Below, one piece after another: positions 53,374 to 62,289 of a stretch of 64,000 bases of DNA (positions are counted from its first letter, which is position 1; each line of letters begins with the position of its first letter). Made by a program: the position numbers and the translations under genes. The DNA is from an uncultured Gammaproteobacteria bacterium (GTDB lineage: Bacteria; Pseudomonadota; Gammaproteobacteria; Nitrosococcales; Methylophagaceae), in the NCBI GenBank assembly GCA_905479075.1, contig CAJQLA010000006.1:1-64000 (forward strand). The letters run 5' to 3'. The notes below the pieces were generated by a model, which was not told the DNA's origin, ran no database searches, and saw only the letters and a list, made by a program, of their open reading frames with translations.

Positions 53374-54669
53374 TTAATTATTGCCACGTCGTTTGTTTCT
53401 ACTGTTAGCCCTACGTCCTACTTTATGACCTTGAGCAACATCGCCTGAGCGCTGACCATCTTTGTGGCCAACTTTAGGTTTTTTAGGCTTTTTCGCTTTA
53501 GGTGGGCGACGATCTAGGCTAGATTCAGGAAGATTGTGAACAGGCTCAAAGCCAGATATTAACTCTCTCGGTAGTAATTTTCCGATTAGATGTTCAATAT
53601 CAGCGAGGTACGGAAACTCATCTGCACAGACTAATGAAATGGCATGGCCTGACTCACTAGCACGACCTGTGCGTCCAATTCGGTGAACATAATCTTCAGG
53701 AATATTGGGTAAATCATAGTTGATAACGTAAGGGAGTTTATCGATATCGATACCGCGTGCAGCAATGTCGGTAGCAACGAGCACTTGGACTTTACCTGCT
53801 TTGAAGTTGGCTAAGGCCTTAGTTCTTGCTGCTTGGCTTTTATTACCATGAATAGCAGCAGCATTAAGGCCAACAGCTTCCAGTTGTCTTACGAGTTTAT
53901 TGGCGCCGTGTTTTGTGCGAGAGAACACTAAAACTTGATGCCATTGATTGTCATTAATCAGGTGGCAAAGTAAAGCTGACTTCTTATTTTTATCCACAGG
54001 GTGAATTCGCTGATCAACAGATTCAACCGTCGAATTGGGCGGGCTAACAGAAATTTCAACAGGTTGATGAACCAAGCCTTTGGCAAGCGTACGGATCTCT
54101 TTAGAGAAGGTGGCTGAAAAAAGCAGGTTTTGACGTTGTTTGGGTAAAAAAGAGATGATTTTTTTAATATCGCGGATAAAGCCCATATCTAACATTCGAT
54201 CGGCTTCATCTAACACGAGTACTTCAAGTTGGTTGAATCTGACGGCATTTTGATTATAAAGATCGAGTAGACGGCCAGGCGTCGCGACTAAAATATCGTT
54301 ACCACGGCGTAACTTCATCATCTGAGGATTAATTTTGACACCACCAAAGACAACCGTAGAGCGGAGCGATAAATTAGAACCATATTTTGTCACACTGTCA
54401 GCTACTTGAGCGGCCAATTCACGTGTTGGTGTGAGCACAAGCGCGCGAACTTGGTTAGCTTTTGCGGGTGTGCCGCTAGAGAGGCGATGTAATAATGGTA
54501 AGGTGAAACCTGCTGTTTTACCTGTTCCTGTTTGTGCGGCAGCCATTACGTCTTTTCCAGAAAGGATCGCAGGAATGGCTTGAAGCTGGATAGGAGAAGG
54601 CGTTTGATAACCTTGATCTGACACAGCTTTAAGAATAGGTTCTGATAAACCTAGGGAGGCAAAGCTCAT
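53374..54669 (-). CDS. rhlE: DEAD-box ATP-dependent RNA helicase RhlE-like, 431 aa
   Basis: I set the start at the minus-strand ATG 54669 ([16 protein letters not shown], the Q-motif start), as the 32 upstream codons look non-coding. Motifs in order are [15 protein letters not shown] (I), PTRELAAQV (Ia), ATPGRLLDL (Ib), [12 protein letters not shown] (II), FSATF (III), [13 protein letters not shown] (V) and HRIGRTGRA (VI). A basic, low-complexity tail (Arg, Lys, Gly rich; about 375-431) likely binds RNA. It unwinds RNA in ribosome assembly or cold response. Confidence 0.93.
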   Translation of the reverse strand: MSFASLGLSEPILKAVSDQGYQTPSPIQLQAIPAILSGKDVMAAAQTGTGKTAGFTLPLLHRLSSGTPAKANQVRALVLTPTRELAAQVADSVTKYGSNLSLRSTVVFGGVKINPQMMKLRRGNDILVATPGRLLDLYNQNAVRFNQLEVLVLDEADRMLDMGFIRDIKKIISFLPKQRQNLLFSATFSKEIRTLAKGLVHQPVEISVSPPNSTVESVDQRIHPVDKNKKSALLCHLINDNQWHQVLVFSRTKHGANKLVRQLEAVGLNAAAIHGNKSQAARTKALANFKAGKVQVLVATDIAARGIDIDKLPYVINYDLPNIPEDYVHRIGRTGRASESGHAISLVCADEFPYLADIEHLIGKLLPRELISGFEPVHNLPESSLDRRPPKAKKPKKPKVGHKDGQRSGDVAQGHKVGRRANSRNKRRGNN

Positions 54670-54841
54670 ATAGAAGGGTACTCTGAGTGATGTTGATGGG
54701 GTGGTAAGAGGGCGTGTAGCATACAGTGTATTAGCTCTCAGCGCCATTAAAATGCAAACAAACACCTGAAATAGATACAGTTTTGAAAAAATAAAGTTAT
54801 TATTAGGCTAGTTATAATCAACCCAGTGGAGACAGCCGACG

Positions 54842-55771
54842 GTGTTTAAAAAAATAATTTCAATCATGGTTTTGGCTTGTAGTGTTATTGCGCCGAGTTA
54901 TGCAAGCTCGCTCTGTGGAGATAAAGAAGTCACATTACAAGTTTTGGGTTCAGGTGGCCCTGAGATTGATGATGGTCGAGCATCAACGAGTTATTTAATT
55001 TGGGTTGACGGTAAATCCAAAGTGCTCGTTGATATGGGGCCAGGATCAAGCGTCAATTTTGGTAAAGCAGGTGGTCAGTTCGAGCAGTTAGCAGCCATCA
55101 TTTTTACCCATCTCCACGTCGATCATAGTGCTGATTTTCCTGCATTTGTAAAAGGTTCTTTTTTTGGTAATAGGCGGAAAGATCTGTTTGTTTTTGGGCC
55201 AGCTGCCAATACATTAATGCCTGCTACCAGTAGCTTTGTTAAAGCACTGTTTTCTGAACAAGGTGCTTTTCCATACTTGAAAGGTTACATAAGTCAAAAA
55301 AATGCTAGTGAGTACAAACTTATTACTAAAGATGTCGCTTTGAAACCGCACGATCAGACTGATTACCGAGTGAATGACGCTATTCATTTAAAGGCTGTTC
55401 CTGTCCATCATGGCCCGGTGGCGGCAGTTGCCTGGCGATTTGATATTTTGGATTGTTCGATTACTTTTTCAGGTGATATGAATAATAATTATCAAACTTT
55501 AGCAAGTTTGGCGAAAAACACCGACTTATTAGTTATGCACAATGCTGTACCAGAATCCGCAGCAGGCGTGGCTGCTAATTTACATATGAAACCGTCACAA
55601 ATAGGTGAGATAGCACGCGAGTCTGATGCTAAAAAAGTGATTATTTCCCATCGTATGAGACGAACGGTAGGGAAAGAGGCCGAAACTGTACGTAAAATTA
55701 GACGACATTATTACGGACCGTTGATTTTCGCTAATGATCTTGATGTTTTTGCTGTATCTTCGCCCAAATAA
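54842..55771 (+). CDS. Exported metallo-beta-lactamase-fold hydrolase, 309 aa
   Basis: The gene starts with GTG 54842 (GGAG ten bases upstream) and encodes a signal peptide (cleavage near YASS, about residue 21). The MBL domain shows QVLGSGGPEIDD, LVDMGPGSS, THLHVDHSADF (metal motif near 94-104) and FSGDMNNN near 210. A late VISHRM region closes it. It is of the same broad group as the protein at 15083 but diverged. Probably periplasmic; substrate unknown. Confidence 0.78.
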   Translation: MFKKIISIMVLACSVIAPSYASSLCGDKEVTLQVLGSGGPEIDDGRASTSYLIWVDGKSKVLVDMGPGSSVNFGKAGGQFEQLAAIIFTHLHVDHSADFPAFVKGSFFGNRRKDLFVFGPAANTLMPATSSFVKALFSEQGAFPYLKGYISQKNASEYKLITKDVALKPHDQTDYRVNDAIHLKAVPVHHGPVAAVAWRFDILDCSITFSGDMNNNYQTLASLAKNTDLLVMHNAVPESAAGVAANLHMKPSQIGEIARESDAKKVIISHRMRRTVGKEAETVRKIRRHYYGPLIFANDLDVFAVSSPK

Positions 55772-55808
55772 CAATAAATATAGGGAAATTTGCCGTTAAA
55801 ATCGCTAA

Positions 55809-56384
55809 TTATGCTTTTTTAAGAAATTTGCTGAGCAGGACGATACGTGTGCTGTTCACCTTGCCCTCAATTTGTTCAGGGTTGTCTGTGAGGCTGATAT
55901 TTTTAACTGTCGTACCACGCTTGGCTGTGAAGTTGGCACCTTTGACAGCCAGATCTTTAATTAAGGTGACGGTATCGCCAGCGGATAAAATAGTGCCATT
56001 GCTGTCCTTGCACACAAGGTCATTATCATCGCCATTAGCTAGACCTTGTTGCGCCCAAGCTAAGGTGTCGTCTTCTAGGTAGAGCATATCTAAAAGATCA
56101 GATGCCCAGGCAGTATTTGATAAGGCGTGAAGCTGGCGGTAGGCGAGCACTTGTAGGGCTGGTACCGCACTCCACATGCTGTCATTCAGACAACGCCAGT
56201 GGTTTTCATCAAGATCAGCGCTTCCATCGAGTTGCTGTTGGCATGTGGCACACAGCAAAGCAGATCGATCTTTTGCATTTACTTCTTCTGCACCAGAGAT
56301 ATCATGGACGCTTAAATCAGTTGTGTCACCACACAGTTCGCATTTGCCTTCGCTACGAGTGATGAGCGTTTGTTCTATGTCCAT
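55809..56384 (-). CDS. PhnA/YjdM-family zinc-ribbon protein, 191 aa
   Basis: N-terminal zinc ribbon (CELCGDTTDL near 16-25 and CATCQQQL near 45-52) followed by the PhnA domain, with DSNGTILSAGDTVTLIKDLAVKGANFTAKRGTTVKNI near 127-163. The name PhnA in E. coli proved misleading; a link to phosphonate degradation should not be assumed. Cytoplasmic. It stands alone on the minus strand between two plus-strand genes. Confidence 0.85.
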   Translation of the reverse strand: MDIEQTLITRSEGKCELCGDTTDLSVHDISGAEEVNAKDRSALLCATCQQQLDGSADLDENHWRCLNDSMWSAVPALQVLAYRQLHALSNTAWASDLLDMLYLEDDTLAWAQQGLANGDDNDLVCKDSNGTILSAGDTVTLIKDLAVKGANFTAKRGTTVKNISLTDNPEQIEGKVNSTRIVLLSKFLKKA

Positions 56385-56482
56385 TTATCTCTATGCCTAT
56401 CGTGTTTTGAGGCGTCATTGTCTCATAGTTAAGCAGGTCAGCCAGTGCTATGATGAGCGATTGTTTTATAGGTAGTAGTTTG

Positions 56483-58225
56483 ATGGTTGAAAAGACACTT
56501 ATTAAAGGGAAAGATAAGGATTTAGAGTCGAGTATTGCATTTATGCAGGGGCAGTTGGCGGCTTTGGGTTTTGATATCGAAGAAGTGTCTTGGCTGAATC
56601 CTGTAGAAGGTGTGTACTCGGTTCACATCCGAGATAAAAACTGTTATGCCTTATTTACCAATGGCAAAGGCAGCTCCAAGAAAGCCTGTTTGGCAAGTGC
56701 GCTTGGAGAGTTTTTTGAGCGTTTAAGCTGTAATTATTTTTTTGCCGATTATTATTTGGGTCAGGCAATTTCAAAGCAAGACTTTGTACATTATCCAAAT
56801 GAAGGTTGGTTTGAAGCGGAAGCAAACGGGCGTCCTAAAAGCTTAATGAATGATAGCTTATGGGCCTATTTTGATCCGGAAGATAACTTAGACTCAGCTA
56901 GATTATTTGATATCAATTCAGGCGCGGGTGAACGTGGTCTTTGCGCTTTGCCTTTTGAGCAATTGTCGACGCAAAAAACGGTGTATATCCCTGTCAATAT
57001 CATCGGTAATATATTTGTGAGCAATGGCATGTCAGCGGGTAATACCTTTGATGAAGCAAAGGTGCAGGCCTTATCAGAAATTTGCGAGCGCTATGTGAAA
57101 CATCGAGTGATTTCAGAGGGCATTTGCTTGCCGGATATTCCGCAAGCAGTGATTGAACGTTTTCCTGCTATAGCAAAGTCTATCAAAGCGATTGAGGATT
57201 ATGGTTATCACCTTAAAGTAGCTGATGCGTCCCTGGGTGGTTTTTATCCGGTGATGAGCGTCACCTTAATTAATCCTAAGGATGGTTCTGTCTTTGCCTC
57301 ATTTGGTGCTCATCCTTGTTTTGAAGTGGCATTAGAGCGAACGGTGACCGAACTATTACAGGGCCGAGGTTTAAACCAGATGGATGTATTTCATCCGCCT
57401 ATCTTTGATTTGGAAGAAGTGGCAGCGCCACAGAATATCGAAATGCACTTTATTGATTCTAGTGGTTACATTTCGAATGATTTTTTCCGATCTAAGTCAG
57501 ACTATGATTTTGTTGATTGGAATACAGATACGACCACAGCGAAGGAATATCAATACTTAACTGACCTAATCCATCAGCAAGGCTATGAAATCTATGTGAC
57601 AGAATATGATCACCTTGGTGTGTCTGCTTGTCGAATTCTAGTACCTGGCATGTCAGATATTTACCCCGTGGATGAGTTGGTTTGGGAAAATAATAATGAA
57701 GGTGCTGTATTCAGAGAAACCTTATTAAACCTTAATCAAGCAAATCCTTCCGAGTGGCAATCTTTATTAGAGGCGCTTGAAGAGGGCAGCTATAACGATC
57801 AAACATTAGTGGCTCAATTTATTGGCCTGTTATCAGATGCCGATAGTTTATGGGCGAGTATCCGCCTTGGTGAAGTTAAGGCTATGCTAAGTTTAGCCTT
57901 ACAAGATGAAGTCGCGCTGGATTGGGTTAGCTGGTGTCTGACACTAGAAGGATTAACGGAGCAGAGACTTAAACATTATAGCTGTGTGAAGGCATTGTTA
58001 GAGATAAAGTGGCATGATGCGCGAGATTATGATGATTATCTTGATGGCTTAGCTTTACTGTATGGACAACAGGCAACAGAAAAAGCCTTGGCCGCAGTAA
58101 AAGGTGAACAATTATTCTTTGGGCTAACAAGTCCAGGCCTTGAGTTGAGAGGTTTAAAGCAGCATGGTCGATTATTGGATGCTTACGAGAAACTACATCA
58201 AATTAAAGTGAGTGCCCGATCTTAA
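56483..58225 (+). CDS. ycaO: YcaO-family protein (RimO-associated type), 580 aa
   Basis: I use ATG 56483 because the residues after it (VEKTLIKGKDKDLESSI) line up with the N-terminus of E. coli YcaO from memory. The central YcaO domain has NGKGSSKKACLASALGEFFERLS near 60-83 and ALSEICERYVKHRVI near 195-210, giving the ATP/Mg-binding glutamates. E. coli YcaO is linked to methylthiolation of ribosomal protein S12. No azoline precursor, dehydrogenase or leader gene lies near, so this is not a thiazole/oxazole peptide cluster. The C-terminal third is helical and acidic. Confidence 0.9.
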   Translation: MVEKTLIKGKDKDLESSIAFMQGQLAALGFDIEEVSWLNPVEGVYSVHIRDKNCYALFTNGKGSSKKACLASALGEFFERLSCNYFFADYYLGQAISKQDFVHYPNEGWFEAEANGRPKSLMNDSLWAYFDPEDNLDSARLFDINSGAGERGLCALPFEQLSTQKTVYIPVNIIGNIFVSNGMSAGNTFDEAKVQALSEICERYVKHRVISEGICLPDIPQAVIERFPAIAKSIKAIEDYGYHLKVADASLGGFYPVMSVTLINPKDGSVFASFGAHPCFEVALERTVTELLQGRGLNQMDVFHPPIFDLEEVAAPQNIEMHFIDSSGYISNDFFRSKSDYDFVDWNTDTTTAKEYQYLTDLIHQQGYEIYVTEYDHLGVSACRILVPGMSDIYPVDELVWENNNEGAVFRETLLNLNQANPSEWQSLLEALEEGSYNDQTLVAQFIGLLSDADSLWASIRLGEVKAMLSLALQDEVALDWVSWCLTLEGLTEQRLKHYSCVKALLEIKWHDARDYDDYLDGLALLYGQQATEKALAAVKGEQLFFGLTSPGLELRGLKQHGRLLDAYEKLHQIKVSARS

Positions 58226-58271
58226 ACTGTCATTGATTATTCACTAACAAACTGGGATTATTGAGACACTA

Positions 58272-58327
58272 GTGATAAAAGAATAGCCCAGTGGTGTATG
58301 AGCCTGTTGGGCTGGTAGTTTTATCAC
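58272..58327. other. Two-tier inverted repeat before the discoidin-like gene
   Basis: GTGATAAAA (58272-58280) pairs with TTTTATCAC (58319-58327); inside it, AGCCCA (58285-58290) pairs with TGGGCT (58308-58313). The structure lies between ycaO and the next gene, 30 bases before that start. It could be a structured leader or a terminator lacking a strong T run. Confidence 0.55.
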
Positions 58328-58356
58328 CACTGCTTGTTTAAATAGAAGGTACCCTA

Positions 58357-58827
58357 ATGCGGAAAAGAGTTATTGATATAGACAAGAAACAAAGTAGTTA
58401 TCCTGACCGGAACTGGTTGGATCTTGAGAAGCTTGCTGTCGTTGAAGTGTCCTCAGAAAATGAGTCGTTCCCAATAGAATCTGCATTGCTACCGGGCAAA
58501 GAGTCGGGATGGCGTGCTTCCGAGTCAGGAAAACAGGTTATTAGGCTTATCTTCGATAATCCTCAGAAACTAGAATGGATCAGGTTGAATTTCGAAGAGG
58601 CAGAAACTGAACGGACACAAGAATATGTATTGCGTTGGTCAGGCGGAGACCAGTCGGGCCAAGATATTATAAGGCAGCAATGGAATTTTAGCCCTGAAGG
58701 CACAACCAGTGAAATCGAAGATCATCAAGTAAACCTACCAGCAGTTACGGTGTTAGAGTTGAGCATTAACCCAGACATAAATGAAAGAAATGCTTTGGCT
58801 TCTATAGAGGCGATGCGGCTCGCTTAA
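58357..58827 (+). CDS. Discoidin/galactose-binding-like domain protein, 156 aa
   Basis: The stretch LLPGKESGWRASESGKQVIRLIFDNPQKLEWIRLNF (about 45-80, spacing of a jelly-roll fold with W.A...G.Q.I.L.F..P..I..I.L) resembles F5/8-type (discoidin) carbohydrate-binding domains; a WNFSPEGTTSE segment follows. No signal peptide, so it seems cytoplasmic, which is unusual for a carbohydrate binder. Function unknown. The upstream gap contains a two-tier hairpin. Confidence 0.7.
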   Translation: MRKRVIDIDKKQSSYPDRNWLDLEKLAVVEVSSENESFPIESALLPGKESGWRASESGKQVIRLIFDNPQKLEWIRLNFEEAETERTQEYVLRWSGGDQSGQDIIRQQWNFSPEGTTSEIEDHQVNLPAVTVLELSINPDINERNALASIEAMRLA

Positions 58828-58910
58828 CCAAACCCTCTAACGAGAATGGGTCAAACGATATGTTGGTTAATGACAGCGGTTGAATAGTGAGATAAATAGA
58901 GGAATTATAG

Positions 58911-59543
58911 ATGGATGTAGAACAAGATAATTCCTTCAAGTCTGTGCTCCATAAAGTAATCATAGCGATTACCTTGCTATGGCTAATCAAAACGACCGAA
59001 CTTGTGATGGGATGGGATTTCAGTGGCTATAGTGTTTTCCCGCGAGACTTTTCAGGCCTAACGGGGCTTATGTTTGGCCCAATGTTACATAGCTCGTTTG
59101 AGCATTTGTTCTATAACACTTCAGCCTTATTAGTTTTAGCTACCGCGTTATTTTACGAATATCCTAGATCGGCAAAACAGGTGTTTTTGATTATCTACTT
59201 CGGTTCGGGGCTCGGCGTGTGGTTATTTGCCAGAGAGTCACACCATCTAGGGGCTAGTGGACTGACGCATGGCATGATGTTTTTTCTATTCATTGTTGGT
59301 GTTATACGCCGAGATAAACCGGCTATGGCAATTTCAATGATCGTATTTTTCCTTTACGGAAGTATGATTTGGACGGTATTGCCAACAGAGGAGCATATTT
59401 CATTCGAATCTCATTTATTTGGTGCCTTGGCTGGAGCGATCTGTGCCGTTGTGTATCGTCATAAAGATCCTAAACCACCGGAAAAGAAATATAGCTGGGA
59501 ATTAGAGGATGAAGAGCATATCGATGGTGAAGGGAGAACATGA
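58911..59543 (+). CDS. Rhomboid-family intramembrane serine protease, 210 aa
   Basis: Six membrane helices; catalytic serine in LGASGLTHG (about 113-121) and histidine in FESHLFGALAG (about 168-178). HSSFEHLFYNTSAL (about 55-68) is the conserved HxxxxHxxxN-like helix region (H...HL..N). It cleaves membrane proteins within the bilayer. ATG 58911 follows a GAGGAATTATAG leader. Complete. Confidence 0.9.
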   Translation: MDVEQDNSFKSVLHKVIIAITLLWLIKTTELVMGWDFSGYSVFPRDFSGLTGLMFGPMLHSSFEHLFYNTSALLVLATALFYEYPRSAKQVFLIIYFGSGLGVWLFARESHHLGASGLTHGMMFFLFIVGVIRRDKPAMAISMIVFFLYGSMIWTVLPTEEHISFESHLFGALAGAICAVVYRHKDPKPPEKKYSWELEDEEHIDGEGRT

Positions 59544-59924
59544 TAAAACACATAGATCTACCGCCACCTGAAACATTACACTGCCATTAAACGAATGACG
59601 GCTTTCGACCCAAAGCAGATATTCTATTCCAATCTATTGGACTTAGGCTAAGTACTATGTAGAAGAAAGGCCATAGAAATTTAAGTCGAAACCTCAGCTA
59701 ATTTCCTAGACTCAATATATAACCATTGATTCTGAATTCATATGCAGCTGATAGTCAGTCAGACTTAATAAATAGCTTTTGAACATAAATATCAGTAAAT
59801 CCATTCCTTGGTATCACTGCCTCTGTCTTTGCCTGATGGAACTGTTTGTTACGTGACTATACTACTTGGCTAATGTGTCCCTGAATTCCACCAGCCGGGC
59901 CATTGGCAGGCCACTTTGAATGCA
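59544..59924. other. 381-base non-coding gap
   Basis: No gene, RNA or strong terminator is seen. It separates AT-rich genes on the left from the higher-G+C minus-strand operon on the right and could include one junction of an acquired block. Nothing like an integrase site or a direct repeat was recognised. Confidence 0.4.
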
Positions 59925-60557
59925 TCAGGATCCGCTTCTGTCTCGCCAAGCGTGGTAGACAGACGTAACATCTACACGCCAGGTTGGGGAGATGATGGTG
60001 ATAAGAATGGCTTCCAGATTGGTTATGATGACGGCACCACCAGCGATGCGCAACGGCCAGATCGACCAGTCAATAAATAAGCTTATCACGCCAGTTGCAG
60101 TGAGCAACCACGCGGTCTTAGCAGCACGGGTGTGATAACTGGGCCAGCGTCGATATTTCCAAAACCCCGCTGTAGTGGAAATTAGGTAAGTAGCTAGAGC
60201 GGCAATGATCCAAACCAGCTCCTGCTTAAGAGTCTCGCCGTACATTGTTACTAATCCGAACAACAAGGCAGCGTATAGAGCAGCGTCAGCCCAGCTATCG
60301 AGACGAGCGCCGAATACCGAGCGCTGGTTAAGAAGGATGGCTAACTTGCCATCAAGCCAGTCTGTCATGGCGAGAAATAAAAACAGCCAGAGGAATACCT
60401 CGTTCTGATTCCGCCAAGCGATTGGGATAAGCACGAATGATCCGAGCAGCCGGAGTACACAAAGGAGGTTAGGAATGGTCAGCAGCCGATTAGAGATATA
60501 AGGCTGAACTTCTGCGGTATCCCCAGTCTGTTGTTTATTAGTTTTCATCCCATCCAC
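59925..60557 (-). CDS. CDP-alcohol phosphatidyltransferase-family protein (YnbA-like), 210 aa
   Basis: The family signature is DWLDGKLAI-(8)-GARLDSWAD at about 72-94. It fits D-x2-D-G-x2-A-R-x8-G-x3-D-x3-D, except that the arginine after Ala is Ile. About six hydrophobic helices. Members transfer phosphatidyl groups from CDP-diacylglycerol to an alcohol; the altered residue may change activity. It overlaps the cdsA-like gene by 13 bases and ends the minus-strand operon. E. coli ynbA-ynbB is the closest arrangement I know. Confidence 0.82.
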   Translation of the reverse strand: MDGMKTNKQQTGDTAEVQPYISNRLLTIPNLLCVLRLLGSFVLIPIAWRNQNEVFLWLFLFLAMTDWLDGKLAILLNQRSVFGARLDSWADAALYAALLFGLVTMYGETLKQELVWIIAALATYLISTTAGFWKYRRWPSYHTRAAKTAWLLTATGVISLFIDWSIWPLRIAGGAVIITNLEAILITIISPTWRVDVTSVYHAWRDRSGS

Positions 60558-61534
60558 CAGATTAAAAAATAGACAAAGACAGGCCCAGTCATGGAGAGAC
60601 TATCAACACGATCGATTACACCACCCATACCCGGTAATAATTTGCTGCTGTCTTTGACGCCAGCATCACGCTTGATAGCAGACATGTTGATATCACCGAA
60701 GAAGCCGGCGAATGAGATCAGAATTGCCGCTAAGATTGGAGTAACCCATGGTTGCAGCGATTCTGAAAGAGAAAACGGGCCTGCTTGCTGGCCTAGAGTT
60801 GTCAGCCACGGTGCTATGATCGGGGCGAGTATCACTATGACTAACATTCCCCCGAAGAAACCTTCCCAGGTTTTATTAGGCGATATCACAGGTGTTATAG
60901 GGTGCCGTTTGTGAGAGCCAAACAGTCGACCGATGATGGCCTGGAAAATGTCATCAGTCTCCGTAAGAATGACCAGAAAAAGGAACCAACCGACAGGGCC
61001 TAAGGGACCGTAAGAAGAGCTCGGAAGTATGAGTAGGGCGGCAGCATGAGATACTCCGTAACCAAGAAACATGATTCCCCAAAGCAGACCCCCTGCGGAC
61101 TGGATATAGCCCTTCGACTCATCTTTTATCAGCAGACAAACAGCCAGAAAGAAGAGTGAGCTGAGCGGCAGAAATACCACAAAGAGTGAAAACGAGCCAA
61201 ACATGATCAACAGGTAATTGATAACAATGAGTCCGTAGCCAGCACGAATGGCGAGCTTATCCTCGGCTCGAGGGCCAAACATCCTAGTGATCTCGAACCA
61301 GGCGATGCAGCTGGCTATAGTAAGCAAGAGGCAGATCCCAGGTCGTCCAGCAAGTAGCCCAGCGCTCACGGCAATAGCGAGCATCCACCAAGTGCGTAGA
61401 CTGGCAAATCGTTTACGCCTCAATGTCTCCTCAGCATGCCGAAGAGACATAGAGCGTGCTATCGATCCGATCACAAGGCTGGCGAAAATTATAGCGAGGG
61501 CCCAGTAAAGTGCGGGAACAGGTGCTGTGATCAT
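60545..61534 (-). CDS. Phosphatidate cytidylyltransferase-like protein (YnbB/CdsA-like), 329 aa
   Basis: Many membrane helices; C-terminal CDP-DAG synthase signature SAIKRDAGVKDSSKLLPGMGGVIDRVDS near 293-320, where the usual HGG histidine is Met. NKTWEGFFGG near 230 is a conserved central motif. It makes CDP-diacylglycerol from CTP and phosphatidic acid. It probably supplies the phosphatidyltransferase encoded immediately downstream. Its start overlaps the VTT protein stop by four bases. A housekeeping cdsA should exist elsewhere in the genome. Confidence 0.88.
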   Translation of the reverse strand: MITAPVPALYWALAIIFASLVIGSIARSMSLRHAEETLRRKRFASLRTWWMLAIAVSAGLLAGRPGICLLLTIASCIAWFEITRMFGPRAEDKLAIRAGYGLIVINYLLIMFGSFSLFVVFLPLSSLFFLAVCLLIKDESKGYIQSAGGLLWGIMFLGYGVSHAAALLILPSSSYGPLGPVGWFLFLVILTETDDIFQAIIGRLFGSHKRHPITPVISPNKTWEGFFGGMLVIVILAPIIAPWLTTLGQQAGPFSLSESLQPWVTPILAAILISFAGFFGDINMSAIKRDAGVKDSSKLLPGMGGVIDRVDSLSMTGPVFVYFLIWWMG

Positions 61535-62289
61535 AAATCATCCTTTTGAGATTCATGTAGCGTAGCGTGGTGAACTTCATTTTCAGAGCTAGGAATTCCA
61601 AAGTAGCTTACTAACCAGCGAATTAGCAATGGCAGTATGGCGCAGGCCACCAAAGCTCCAATTAGTGGCAAGTCGATTAAAGCCCCTGGACCGCTGTTTG
61701 CCAGCTCACGCAATGAGGGCAGGCGAATTCCCACATAGACCCAGACAGCATTGATTGGGAACATGCCTACCACCGTAGTCCACAAAAATGTCCAGATGCG
61801 GACACGGCTGGCCCCACTGACCGGATTGACAATCGAGAATGGGACGTGGGCCATGCGGAGTATCAAAAGGTAAAATGCACCTTCCTTTTCTATGTGCTTG
61901 TTCATAAGGGAGACAAAGCTGGTATAGCGCTGTTCGATACTTGCCTGAAATAGATAACGACTGAGGGAGAAGATTATCATCGCGGTTAAGGTGAGACCGA
62001 CGGTGACGATGGTCACGGCCTGCCAGAACCCGAATAGCCAACCATAGACGATAGCTTTGCCCCCAGTTCCTGGTATCAACGACAGTACGGTATAAATTCC
62101 GAAGCCCACAAGGAAGGAGCGCAATGGATCAAGGGCAATGACTGAGCGGATGTGGTCTTCCTGATATACAAGTTCCTTTAGTGATACGTATTGACTTATA
62201 TACCATGCCAGAACGGTTAGAAGAACAACTGTTATCGCAAACACAAAAGACTTTTGTCTGCTTTTCCTTGTCGTCATTTGTGTGTTCAT
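61531..62289 (-). CDS. TVP38/TMEM64 (VTT/DedA-like) membrane protein, 252 aa
   Basis: Five or so membrane helices with the VTT-domain features SLIPGTGGKAIVYGWLFGFWQ near 65-85 and RMAHVPFSIVNPVSG near 145-160. VTT proteins help move or scramble lipids across membranes. Its position between a CDP-DAG synthase-like protein and a phosphoesterase suggests a lipid role. It overlaps both neighbours by four bases. The C-terminal tail is hydrophilic with His residues. Confidence 0.86.
   Translation of the reverse strand: MNTQMTTRKSRQKSFVFAITVVLLTVLAWYISQYVSLKELVYQEDHIRSVIALDPLRSFLVGFGIYTVLSLIPGTGGKAIVYGWLFGFWQAVTIVTVGLTLTAMIIFSLSRYLFQASIEQRYTSFVSLMNKHIEKEGAFYLLILRMAHVPFSIVNPVSGASRVRIWTFLWTTVVGMFPINAVWVYVGIRLPSLRELANSGPGALIDLPLIGALVACAILPLLIRWLVSYFGIPSSENEVHHATLHESQKDDL

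Noticed and set aside
55809-56384. Phosphonate degradation gene (phnA)
   Set aside because: The E. coli-style PhnA/YjdM family is not phosphonoacetate hydrolase and no phn genes are near.
56483-58827. Thiazole/oxazole-modified peptide cluster around the YcaO gene
   Set aside because: No precursor, dehydrogenase or protease gene in an appropriate arrangement; the YcaO is of the E. coli type.
59585-59625. A stretch reading ATGACGGCTTTCGACCCAAA in the 59.5 kb gap
   Set aside because: It looks familiar from non-coding gaps of other gammaproteobacteria, but I can show no repeat of it in this window and no function.
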